Source: Ascaris suum
Lineage: Eukaryota; Nematoda; Chromadorea; Rhabditida; Ascarididae
Direction: 5' to 3'
NCBI GenBank assembly: GCA_013433145.1
Contig: CM024170.1
Coordinates: 3,243,459-3,307,458 of the forward strand
Length of the DNA stretch: 64,000 bases
Positions 38,221-49,336 of the stretch are shown one piece after another; the first letter of the stretch is position 1, and every line of letters begins with the position of its first letter. The position numbers were made by a program, and so were the translations under genes. The notes under the pieces are model-generated. The model did no database searches, was not told the DNA's origin, and worked only from the letters and a program-made list of their open reading frames with translations.

Positions 38221-41200
38221 CAATATTTCATATTTTGTAATATTTTAATTTATAGTTTATCAAATGAAAATGCTTACGATTGTGGAGCACCACCGATGCC
38301 AAAACCCGTTAGTCCACGTAGTACAAGTAGACAATAATAATTCGGTGCTAATGCGCTTAATGCACCCATTGAGAATGTCATTAACGCTGAATAAGCAAGT
38401 CCCTAAACAATTATATAGATTAATGGCTATGTGATTTTTTTCTTTTTGCATTTTTTTTAGCGCTATTATCATGTTGGCATGATATTTGAACTTATGATCT
38501 GATATGTTTGCACATTGTTGATCCTCAATAAAGAATAAAATCTTATATTGAAGAAATAATGGAGATGAGATTTCCTTTGAGAAATTATAAGACGATAACA
38601 AAATGAGCCAAAAAAAAAATGCGGGGAAATCACTCACTCAAAATGAAGAAACTCTCTAATATAGGCGGAATGATAAAGAAATACTCTACACTCGAATGCA
38701 TTAAAAATTAAATAATTCATTTCTCGCAGTAATAATATTCACTAAAAAAAAAAAATTCAAACATAATTATAAATAAAATTAACATAAAATTCTCAACGAG
38801 AATCCATTATAAATATCGAATAAATTTACTAAAAAAAAAGGGAATTCAAAAATTTCAATATTCAATGAAAATATTTCAAATGATTATATTATTGAATAAA
38901 TATTTTTCAAATTGCGAGAAAAAAAAAATTTCGTTGATAAATTTTTAATAAAATTGTTTCAAAAATTATGAAATTATAGATGAAAAGATTAAATATTAAA
39001 AAAAAAACGAAAATGGAAAATTTTGAAGAAAGAAAAAAAAAGAAGAAAGAAATGAAACCATTTTTCTGCCAAATCGATCGCATATATTACCCCAAAATGT
39101 TGAGCTCAACATCATTCCACTAAATACAATTGTTGTAATCATTGCTTGTTCCATTGATGAAATATTCCATTCGCATTGAAGTGTCGGTGAGATTATTGCA
39201 AGTATTGTCATTTCCATTGCATCTGCCATCTATAATCAATATTTTCAATATTCGTCTAAATTTTTAGCTTTTTTTTTTTCATTATACGACTTGAAAAAAA
39301 AGAAAATATTTCTTAGTTTTTTTTTCTTTTTCTCTCTCTCGAAAATATTTTCTAATCGAATTATTTAGATGATTTTCAGAATATTTCATAATTTTTTTTT
39401 CTTCAAGAAAATTTCATTTTCTGAAGTCAATTTTAAATTATTCGTCGAAATGCTCTAATTTTTATTAAAAAAACTAATTAAGTGCTAAAAAAATCGCTGA
39501 AAATTATGAATCAATCAAAGGAAGTTTTTTTTCTCTCTCTCGTAAAATTTTCTGTTTCTTATAAAATTTCCAATTATTTTTCATTCGTTATACATTAGAA
39601 TTTTTTTCTTTCATTTTTCCGAAAAATTCCCTATTATTTGTATGAAAATTTTCATAAACTCTGTCGAAATAAACAATCGTCTATTAAATTGGTTAATTAT
39701 TTGGCGGAGCGCTTTTTATTTGCTCATTTGTATTCATTCATTAGAGCGCATAATTATACGTCTCATTAAAAGATAAATTAATGTGTTAGGCTTTATACTC
39801 ATGTTTTAATTATAAAATTTACTATTGAGATGATTATATCTTTGAAAATTGCTTACTCATTAAACGAGTAAGTAATAGTCTATGTGACGCCAAGAGGAAA
39901 TAAAAATATGAGATGATGACAGGTGGCGTTTAGGTAAGTGTTTTACCTTTATTGCTTACCTTCAATTTTCACCCATCTTAGAAAAATGTCATGATTCGGC
40001 ATTTATAACTATAGAGATATTTGTGGTTATCGAATCGGCAATTTTAGTAAATAGCCTAAGAGTACCGAACTAAGATAGATGAGAGAGATTTATTGGCGCA
40101 AAACGAGCTGGATTCAGAACAACAGTACTGAAATATTTTAACCAGCGAAGGAAGTATTCAATAATAATATGAATTTTTTGCAGTTTCTGATTTAAAAATT
40201 CTCCAAAAAATTTTCTTTAATCTGAACACTTTCCTAGCGAAAGAGACGCTTCTGGAAATTTAAATAAACACATATATATAAAACTAAATATAGTATACAT
40301 ATGTATTTTTAGTGTTCAACAAGAGCGATGACTCACCCAGGCGAGCCCCGTAAGAAAGGAAAGTTTGATTTGGAACCTCCCGAATCCAAGAAGTTCCACT
40401 GCCTCATCGACCGTAAAGGATATTGGTTTCTTTTCTGGTGATGGAGGTTGTTGTGCATCCTCTGGCTCACTGATATGAACGGTTTCACCGTCAAGACCCT
40501 CATATTTGACGCTTCCTTCATGATGGTGACTTGGCTTAAACCTGAAATAATGAATACATGAATGAACATTTTAGTAAGATCATAAACCGGTGGCAAATCC
40601 TGTTTCTTATAAAACCATATTCTTTCGAACGCCACCGTATGGAAGGAAGAATTTTATGCTAACCGGAGCCGTCGAAACCGGAAGAGTAAGAAGGTACTGT
40701 CCACCCCTATTATTCGGAAAGAGCTAAACAGATTGGATGCAAGTCTCAGTAATTAGACCGCCATCGGCACAGAAACAACAGAAACGTGAAGACGTTATGC
40801 TCTTTCTTATGCATAACTATTTCACACCACACGTGTATCTCGAAGGATGCATCCACAAATAGCCTGGGGCAATCGACGATTTTTGAATTCAGGTCATTCT
40901 AACATTGACACATCGGCATATTGAAATCGTTCCTCAACGACTCCTTCAAATACTTTCTCCATCTTTGATGAAATATACTGATGAAAAAATGCTGAAATTA
41001 CTATATTGTCATATGTTGCCAATCAACGAGAAAACATCGAGCTTAATCGTCATCAAAGATCATAGATCAATATGTCTTCCGCTGCACAAAGTGAGCTGTA
41101 AAATCGCATTTCGGAAAATTACTCATATAGGTTTGATCATTATTCAAGTTATGATTTTTTTTAAAAATTGCAGTTTAAAATTTCATACCGACCGATTATG

Positions 41201-44200
41201 CAACCGACCGGTTCTATAAATGTTTGAAAATAACCAAATAACGCCTATTAGTGCATTTTCCTATTTGGTTAAATACTCTCGTTTAAAGCATTAGATGAAA
41301 ATTCCTCTCGTTAAACCATTTACTCAACTATTGAATGAGAAAAATTCGCTCTTCAAATTTTCCAACTTAATTAAATGTTGAAAAATTTTTCAAGAAATTA
41401 GGGAAATTAAGCTCGCAAAAATTTTGCGGATTTTATCGAAGCATAGAATAGAATTGCAAAATTATATAAACCTAAAGCTTTCAATTTTTTTTTTGATTGA
41501 AATATGAATATATAGTTAATTTGCATATACGCTGATTACATAATGTATGCGAATATGTGTACTAATAATAGAAATTTATTATTGACGCATAAAAAATTCT
41601 ATTGACTTTTATTTTTGGTGAAAAATATGCAAAAATCACTAGCATGAGAAGCTCTTTTTCAATTCCTAGTAAGAGATCAATCGTTTTTGAAAAAATAAGC
41701 AAAAAAAGAAATAATGCGCTCATAAATTAATCAACCAGGCCTCTCTCTGAAACTAAAAAACACCTCATATTTGCCTCTTACAATTTCATTGGTGTAAAAT
41801 GTGATCCGATTAGCTCTAAAACTAATGCAAATTTTTTTGGCTCTTTTAAATGCCTATGATGCCTTCAAAGATGGTGACAGTTCATCTCAAAAGACATTGA
41901 TAGGAAATCATTCGGTGGAGGAAGATTCCGGAATATAATTACCGGACAGGTAGGTGAACATTCACTTTGATGAATGCAGTGCTCTTTTAATTGATCTACT
42001 CGATCTACTTGTAACTAATCTACATATTCAGAGCTTATTTTAAAAAATTTTAAGCCGATCTTCCAAGGTATAAAACTTAACGGAATAGTCTGGATCATAA
42101 GCTGAACGATGAACATAGGGGGAAAAAAGTACAAAAACAGTACTTAACAACGCCGATATTGTTGTCTGCACTCATCGAACTATCCATGATTATTTGCCAC
42201 AACCAATAATCAGACATATCGTTCTCTTTGCCTTATAAGTGACGCACATTTTATGGATTAGGCACAAAAAAGTGCATCATTAGAGCCATATTTGTGATCG
42301 ATTGCAATACGTCTATCACCAATTGTTATTTATGAATCACACTTAGAAGATAAAACAGGAAGAGAGAGGGGTTTAGCATAAGCTAAAAGAGGGCAGCTGG
42401 CATGGCATGAAAGAACCTAAGGTCAAGAGGTGAAACGATGAGGTCGCTCTGTTTTCGGCTCTTTCTGAAGCTTAAACAGTGTCTGCTATCACTACATTAA
42501 GAGTAAGGTTTACAGTTGCTACAAGATTGTAGCTTCCTTAAATTTGCATATATACTGAACTCATCTTTCACATCAAATTGGTATCGTATGTATATATATC
42601 TGCCTATCTCTTTGACAGATTCAATTCACGAAGCTGTCAATAAGATCAAATATGCATAAATTACTTTCGAAAGTGACATACCAAATCTGATGTTGCTATC
42701 ACATCAATTCAAAAATGGATCTTCTTATACAAACGATCATGAAAACGAATTTTCCACTGTGAATCTGTATAAAAGAGCGATTTTGTTGAAGAACATGTCC
42801 TTGCAATATATCATCGTCTTTGAGCACTCATACAGTCGACTGGTTGCAGCAAAGTGTCCGCAGAAAAAAAAAAAACTCAAATCATGCCAGCCTGCTTGGA
42901 GTTCTTCTTACTTTTTTTGCGAAATTTTCAGCACTGAATGTCCTAGGAACGATTAAGATTGGGTGAATTATTCCATCACGATTATTTGCTCTTGCAATAG
43001 CGCATATTTATACTTCAAACCATAATGCAATATTGTATAAATGACAATGCAACGATAATACGTGCAATGCATATATTCAAACAAATTTCAAATGAATCAA
43101 CCCAAATACGAAGAAATTTTATGTTCAATTCTGTAAAAATATACAAATGTGAGGATAATATCCACTATTAGAGCCACTTGAGATGAGTAATCACTGTGAA
43201 TTACCTTTAATATTTAACGAATGCAACGAAAAAATTCGATGTGCCAAAAGTAATTCGTAATTTGATATGAGATAAATTACGGTAAATAAGACAAAATGAA
43301 ATAAGTTTGAAGTCAATTAAAGTAAAATAAACTGATTCGATGACAATCGAGTAAACAGCTTATTTATTCTTTTGTTAGCCAAGCCACTCAACATATTTGC
43401 ACTATTTGCATATTGCAATATATTACAATGTACTCTTGATGAGTTATTTTTTATTGCATTATATTGAAAAATTCACTCAATTCAAACATTGAATAGCGCC
43501 GTTGAAACCAGATTTTTATTTTATTTTTTTCCAATGCAAGCAGAACAACGATTTTCTCTTAGCATATAGGGCACATTTGCATTCGCTCATTTAGACATTT
43601 AAATTCAGCAACGATAAAAGCTATAATAACTCTAGCAATGCAAATGATTTAGGATCTTGTAAACTAACATTTTTTTCTGCAAATTCGGTGCATTTTGCAT
43701 TTTTTTTTGGGGGGGGGGGGGAGTAATATGCAAACCGAATTCCATACAGATAACCATTTTCCAAGTGTGCTATTTGTAATTTATAGTGTGTAAGAAAAAA
43801 AAACCGATGGTAATTCTGATTCTTGATTCGAATATGGAGAATAAACGATTTTTTTTGTCATTGCGTAACTATCGTTTGCGTGAAGTGAATTGCAATAGGT
43901 GGCGAATGAATGTCATAAAGAGCGATGCAATACGCACTTTTTTCTAATTCAATCAACTCGACGAACGCCTAGCAAATAACAATATAACTATATATAATAG
44001 GTGTTTTTCTACGCCTTTTTCATCAATTGTACAAATCCTCAATCAAAAAAAAAAGTTTTTTTTTCTTGTCCAGACTCAATTCCTCAATAGGAAATTTGCA
44101 TATGCAAATTTTGCAGTTTCACACTAAGCGTCCATAAATTGCCTAGAAATAAATAGTCAACGCAATATTGACTTAAGGAGATTTTTTTAAAATGAAGAAT

Positions 44201-44690
44201 TGATCTAGGCTGAAAATTATCTGATTTGCATATAAAAACTACTTTTGGATCTGAATTGAAACTAAAGGACTCATAGAGAGTAATACAAATATGCATATAT
44301 ACTAAATATGGAAAACTTTCTATGGAAATTAACTTAGAGATAAAAATTCTTCTTCATTTGGATAGAAATTTGTGGAAGATTGCCGCTATGCGTTGCTCTC
44401 TCGTTCTCGTCCTTCGATCTTCAAAAGAAATCCACCAGCCGAGGAAATTTAAAGCAGTTAGCCGATGAAACAATGAAAGGAGCCTCAGATATAGTGCATT
44501 AACCACAAATACCTCAATCAGTAAATAGAAGTTTTTAGGAAAAAGAATATATTTTAAATAATAATAAAAAAAAAGAAGATAAAAGTAAAACAACTTACTG
44601 TTGAATGATAGTTTTTGCAGTAAGATTTGAGTAAGCATCGGTTAAATTAGACGCTTCAAGCAGTTCACTTATGATAGCTTTATCGCCCAT
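29520..44690 (-). CDS. svop-1: SVOP/SV2-related major facilitator transporter, 13 exons
   Basis: A 12-TM major facilitator family protein of the synaptic vesicle 2-related (SVOP) group, expected in vesicle membranes; its substrate is not established. Exons, 5' to 3': 44690-44599, 40541-40337, 39229-39059, 38402-38278, 37180-36991, 36791-36657, 36247-36168, 35481-35302, 34609-34498, 32831-32750, 32221-32132, 30212-30099, 29561-29520; about 538 codons against roughly 548 in human SVOP. Diagnostic segments in order: [30 protein letters not shown] motif [11 protein letters not shown] (about residue 147), [30 protein letters not shown], a Cys-containing loop with an NST glycosylation site, [48 protein letters not shown]. 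The ATG at 44690 has an in-frame TGA 33 nt upstream. Every junction agrees in phase except exon 8 to 9, which is off by one base. Intron 1 is about 4 kb. Confidence 0.95.
29633..29660. repeat. (TTG)n repeat
   Basis: Nine TTG/GTT units in svop intron 12, about 70 bases upstream of the last coding exon. Confidence 0.9.
32654..32711. repeat. (CT)/(CCCT) pyrimidine tract
   Basis: CT and CCCT units in the svop intron between exons 10 and 11, beginning about 40 bases downstream of exon 10 in gene orientation. Confidence 0.9.
34437..34482. repeat. Polypurine G-rich tract
   Basis: Almost pure G with scattered A on the plus strand, starting right after svop exon 9 in gene orientation; on the transcript it is a C-rich tract next to the donor. 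Confidence 0.9.
38141..38217. repeat. (TA)n microsatellite, ~77 bp
   Basis: Uninterrupted TA run in the svop intron just downstream of exon 4. Confidence 0.97.
40542..44598 (-). promoter_or_regulatory. svop intron 1, rich in ATTTGCAT-like motifs
   Basis: This intron of about 4 kb is by far the gene's longest. ATTTGCAT or its complement recurs near 41519, 42542, 43406, 43577, 43638, 44093, 44101 and 44224, with further one-off variants. Large first introns often hold enhancers. AT-rich DNA raises the background count, so this is suggestive only. It also holds a run of 13 G after poly-T at 43709-43721. Confidence 0.3.
44092..44111. promoter_or_regulatory. 20-bp perfect palindrome of two octamer-like sites in svop intron 1
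   Basis: AAATTTGCAT joined to its own reverse complement gives two head-to-head ATTTGCAT/ATGCAAAT sites. They lie about 490 bases inside intron 1 of the SVOP gene. ATGCAAAT is the POU-homeodomain octamer, so a regulatory role is possible; only the sequence is seen. Confidence 0.4.
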
Positions 44691-45103
44691 TGCGCAACGC
44701 GATTCCTCTCCTCAGCGCTATCCTATTTAGTTACATCGATTTGTGCCAGCTTCATTTATTATACGTTCAAATCCTCAAATTGATGCTAATGTCAGTACCG
44801 TTGCTATTGGCAAAATTCCAGCTTCATGAATTCCCTTATGTATATATAGCAATACGCTTATATTTCAATATATAATGGTTGTGAGGAGGGATGTTTTGCA
44901 GGTTTTTACTTATTGTCGACTGCGATTACACACATTGGATTCACTGCTGTACCACTACGAGGTATTATATTCGTAGATTATAGGAACTGATCTCTTGCTC
45001 ATAGAACTTCTCGAGACGGGCATTTATGCCTTCGTGAAAACTGTAGTTTAAAGCTGCAAAATCGTTTAGCCATCTAATTCTGGATTCAGAGTGGTTTGAG
45101 TAT

Positions 45104-45370
45104 ACTTAGCCACAAGCGCAGGCGCACGAGAGAGATGGAGAGAGACGGCGCGCGCCTTCAGCAAGCGACGCGGTACTGGTCACTCGGTGATAAAAACTTC
45201 GCAATAAATGAGGAAATACACCATAAGGAAGCAAGATTTGAAAAGCGAATTTGAACACATTTTAAAGAGCATTAAAAACTCTATCAGAATCGTTAATAAT
45301 CTGAGACAAAAACAAGAATTTTCCTAGAAAATCAATTTCTCATATGACGTGCAACTGAAATAAATTGCAG
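45104..45370 (+). repeat. Left terminal inverted repeat
   Basis: It pairs with 47910-47628 read on the other strand. Shared landmarks in order are ACTTAGCCACAAGCGC, GGTACTGGTCACTCGGTGAT, a stretch ending GAATTTGAACACATTTTAA, and AAATTGCAG at the inner end. The arms differ by small indels, including an extra block near 47770 in the right arm. A third, shorter copy of the inner part follows at 45411-45555. Confidence 0.75.
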
Positions 45371-45410
45371 AGTCGCCGATATATCTGGGCCTAGAGGTGC
45401 ATAATGGAAC

Positions 45411-45555
45411 AAATTTGGGAACAGTGACTAGGCACATTTTGAAGAGCATTGAATGCTCTATCAGAATCATTCATGAGCTGAGACAAAAACAAGAACTTTT
45501 CTATAAGATCAATTTCTTATACGACGTGCAATTGACACAAATTGCAGGGTCATCG
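45411..45555 (+). repeat. Internal partial duplicate of the left repeat arm
   Basis: About 145 bases matching the inner half of the left arm (45240-45370) lie directly after it in the same orientation. The shared frame here reads HILKSIECSIRI and then QKQELFYKINFLYDVQL, and is intact in this copy, whereas the first copy has stops. The better frame in the duplicate suggests that it, not the arm, is the older coding piece. Confidence 0.65.
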
Positions 45556-46139
45556 AATGCATTATTTTATGCGTTATTCTTTACATTTGTGCCATTGTTC
45601 TTAATGAAGAACGAATTCACGAAACGCGTTGACCGTTTAATGAATGACGAACTGATTCATGAATTAGATTAAACTCGCTGCAGCTCTTCATGAATGGATC
45701 TTTCATGCGATTGTTACATGCACCGGTTAGGAATTCTTCACTTCGACGGCTCCGAATTTCCTTCATTTCATTTCTTCCCCTCACAGGCACATCGATAATA
45801 GGCATTGCAGGTTCGACTGATCTTAAAAAGGCCAACCGACGCGTTCAGCTGTTGTTAAATGCATTGCCATACCTTGATTGCATGCAGTGCTTGCTTTCCG
45901 ACATAGACTGGTCAAGATTGAGGAGCAAAAAGCGATTAGAAGGCGACATGCTCCCAGTGAAAAAAATTGCAGTTTAGGTGGGACCACAGGTGTTGCAAAG
46001 CAGGAGACCTTCAATATTTGAAGTGCGCAACTCTACCCCAAGAAGCCAGATCGCATGAAGATGTGGGAGAGATCAGAAAGAAGACAGTGCTGCCAAGAGA
46101 TTCATTTCGAGCCATGTGATCTAGAATGGCGGCTGAATA

Positions 46140-47109
46140 ATGTGTGGAAGAAGCATATGGCTCACATGCAAGGTACCCATCCACTATACATCGACTCATA
46201 CTCATTCCAAATCGATCAGAGGCCACCGCAAATGGATGATGATCGTGGTCAGCGGTGATCGCAACTGTTTTTATAGGTCAATATCGTGTGTGAGCAATTT
46301 CTCGCATCTGAAGCGTTCCAAGAGTGACAGATTGTTGGAACAAAATTTAACACGCAATGCAACATATTAATTAGTAAATTAAAGAGGATCGGAAGCTTGT
46401 TAATGGCATAAGCCACGTGCCTTCAGTAAGTCAGCGGGCAGTGAATTTTTGCGCAGTGCCGTTAGGACGTTTAGAACTCCAAGCATGCTGAATTCGCAAA
46501 AGAAAGGCTCCTAAAAATGAAAGTGACATTAGCATTAGATAGCGTGCAATTCATTCCGGTCTTTCAGAGCGCACTCGCGTATTGCTTCAAAGGAACAGTA
46601 GATCATAATCCGGGAATGCGATCGATTCTCATCGCCTTCACCGTATCGAAGAAGACTGAGCTTTGGATACGTATCGCTTTGAATGTAACAAAATAATTCA
46701 CCTCTTCAGAGGAATCCCTAAACGAGACGAGTATCGCTATAGTCTTCTAGCAATGTGTAACATTCGGCAGATGAGATCGTAAATAAATGTGGGGAGGTTT
46801 CAAAGATATTCGTGCACACGGCCACGTATGACAGTATGGACGAAATGCTGCAATGAAAACGAGATTAGTGCTGCACGCTGCGGATGCTTTGAGTAGGGAG
46901 ATGACATCGACTTCATGACTGCAGCGCTCTGCTTCAACTTGAACGTCTATGTGTATACTGCGACGGGTAGAGTGTGGCAACGATACTCGGAAGAAATAGC
47001 TACATCTTGCTCGATAGGCTTATATTCCTTACATTCATTTCCTCACTATTTCGTTAAAAATCCACGGCGCATTTCTGGTCCTTTCACAGCAAACTATCAA
47101 TTGAAGTAG
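46140..47109 (+). pseudogene. Broken OTU-family cysteine protease inside the inverted-repeat element
   Basis: OTU proteases remove ubiquitin and also occur as accessory genes in animal transposons. The catalytic-cysteine motif is visible at about 46249-46284 as SGDRNCFYRSIS (families usually show GDGNC). The second half appears about 650 bases later in another frame, at 46888-47106: DDIDFMTAALCFNLNVYVYT then GRVWQRYS, which fits the conserved OTU segment before the catalytic histidine. An in-frame TAG at 46885-46887 stands where the family has tryptophan. HYF near 47040 may be the histidine region. The frame change, the stop and the missing middle mark a pseudogene, unless the halves are spliced. 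Confidence 0.55.
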
Positions 47110-47627
47110 CACCAAACTCATGAAGATTTAAGGATGAGATAGAATAACTTCTTTAATGTCTTAATTGAAGCAACACAAAACTTGTACTACACATATATTG
47201 CCTTTCCGCCATGATCACTATCGTACGTGAGATTTCAGATGCTTTCTTCACCTCTCCAAAGAGATCGATGACCTTGCTGAAAAACAACACATGTTGACAC
47301 TTCGCATCAGTGACCGGGTTTGGGTGATTCGATCAACATATGTCAACAATGTCAGCATATCTATAATCACACTATTGTTCGCAGACGCATGATCGATAGA
47401 TGTGATTGTATGCTAGTTCAGAGTTGTGATCATGTAATGTTTGTCGAGTAGAGATGGAATAATAATTTATGCTGGTATTTCAGCTCTTCGATGGAGTACG
47501 TCGTGATAGGAAAACGGCAGCATAAAGAATTATTTCATCTCTACTTGACGCATTATATTCTCATAACTATAAACTTATCATACGATGTCGACATATATCA
47601 ATCTCTGTATCCCATGTATTTCGATCC

Positions 47628-47910
47628 TGCAATTTATTTCAGTTGCGCGTCGTATAAGAAATTGATCTTATAGAAAAGTTCTTGTTTTTGTTTCAGCTTA
47701 TTAACGATTCTGATAGAGTTTTTAATGCTCTTTAAAATGTGTTCAAATTCGCTTTTCAAATCTTGCTCCCTTACGAGTGACCAAAAGGTGTATTTCCTCA
47801 TTTATTGCGACGTTTTTTATCACCGAGTGACCAGTACCGCGTCGCTTGCTGATGGCGCGCGCAGTCGCTCCCCGTCTCTCTCTCTCGCGCGATTGCGCTT
47901 GTGGCTAAGT
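47628..47910 (-). repeat. Right terminal inverted repeat
   Basis: This is the reverse complement of 45104-45370. Both arms keep a short open frame reading HILKSIKNSIRI in the same relative place, so part of the repeat may once have been coding. The right arm is slightly longer. Confidence 0.75.
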
Positions 47911-49308
47911 GCGCCGACCCCTTCATTACTACGGGACTCCTGAATGTTGTGGATTTTTATTGCCAGGTTTTTAAAATTTCGGCTTATTGTTCATTACTTA
48001 CTTTCTACCTATGGGGGTTTGTCGTGAAAAACCTCAATCTAAAGTTTGAAGGGTATGATATCGTCGGTTGTTTCCGTAAATCAGTACTTTCGTACGCACA
48101 TAGTTTCCAGGAAAAAAATTAGAGGTATTTGCTTACCTTTACATCCTATCTTGGTCGGTCCACCTAAAGGAAGTGTTTTATTTCTTGTTTCAAACTTTTA
48201 TTAACGAAATCACTGATAAAATACCAATCAGTACTAGGCTGTACAGGTAATCAAAAAATTTATCACCTATTTGACCTCCACTACTTTCAAGTCTTAAAAA
48301 AGGTGTCGATGTTGTATTCGTGTCAATTAAATATTTCCTACGACAAATGCCAAATAAACCATATAAACTTCAGTTATGAAGATTTTTTCGGATTGAACAA
48401 TGAAGTGATTTCCTCTCTAGGTGGTAATATTCGTTAGCATGGTTGTAGTTGTATTTAACATTCATATTCTTGGAGATTGCGTTGTTCTAAAGTCAAATTT
48501 GCTAGTTCTTTTTTTTTTTTAATGCTTTGCAACACAGATCTGTAGAACATTAATGGTAAACCTTTGTTATATTAATGCCAACCTGTTTTGGAGTATCGTA
48601 CTTCTGTATTTTTATCTCATCTGGCTTCTAATATGAGTTTGAAAGAAACTATCGAAAAATGCTCCAGTCGCTTTGCTTCCAAAGTGTCCGTTTCTACCAG
48701 ATTACACTACCGGGCGAGAAAAACGCCATATGAAATTTTTTTTTAATATCACAGGTTCAAATTCAGCTTGGCTCTTCATTAAGGTATAATACGCATCTCA
48801 GCAAAAAAATTCCCATCCTAGATGTACCTCTAATCTTATTTGTCGAAGACATACGCATTGTCTAGTTCAGTGATATTATACCATCGGAAATCTGCTGTAT
48901 CATTTCCGGTTTCACAAGCGGGACCGGAAATCGGAGCAGTGGAAGCCACGAAAGTGAGAATGTTTCGATTTATTCTTAGTGTACACTGTTGTCTAGGTGA
49001 TTGTATGGAGCGTTGTTTTTCACGCAAGTGCTGAATCTGGAGTATTATGCACTACGAAAATGATTCTTGCATTTCTGGAGGAAAAATGAGTGATATTTTC
49101 GTTCATCAATTTATACATATTCATTTCCCGATTTATTTTCCTCGTGAAGTGGATGCAACATTATTAACGAAATATCACCGTCGAGGTAACCGTCTAACTC
49201 AATAGGTCGTTTTTATCGGATCTGTATACAGAAATACAGTATTTTATCGTCAACAATGCCCTCATATGCTTTAAAATGAGGTAATATGGTAGTGATTTCG
49301 AAGAGCGG
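47911..49308. other. Between transposon-like element and FAM136A
   Basis: No gene assigned. A short open stretch at about 48930-48960 (plus strand, RDRKSEQWKPRK) ends at a donor-like GTGAGA but has no recognisable partner exon. The FAM136A promoter should lie in the last part. Confidence 0.4.
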
Positions 49309-49318
49309 TCTACTTCAG
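49309..49318 (+). promoter_or_regulatory. Candidate trans-splice acceptor of FAM136A
   Basis: CTACTTCAG ends at 49318, 18 nt before the FAM136A start codon. The sequence right after it, GTAAGAAG, also resembles a donor, so the reading is ambiguous. I infer a spliced-leader or ordinary 5'-UTR acceptor from position and motif only. Confidence 0.35.
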
Positions 49319-49336
49319 GTAAGAAGCGGATGCAAA

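Larger units (their letters stand above)
45104..47910. mobile_element. DNA-transposon-like element with ~280-bp terminal inverted repeats and OTU-domain remnant
   Basis: Both ends begin with the same 16-base sequence ACTTAGCCACAAGCGC (left on plus, right on minus), followed by a GA-rich patch, a GCGCGC patch and long similar arms (45104-45370 and 47628-47910). Outside these ends the flanks differ. I found no clear target-site duplication. The interior carries a broken OTU cysteine-protease domain and no recognisable transposase. Long inverted repeats plus an accessory cysteine protease recall Mutator-like elements, but without a transposase this class assignment is only a suggestion. Confidence 0.72.

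Noticed and set aside
40333..40635. 100-codon minus-strand open frame
   Set aside because: It is a shifted frame over svop exon 2; the true frame reads FKPSHHHEG at its start.
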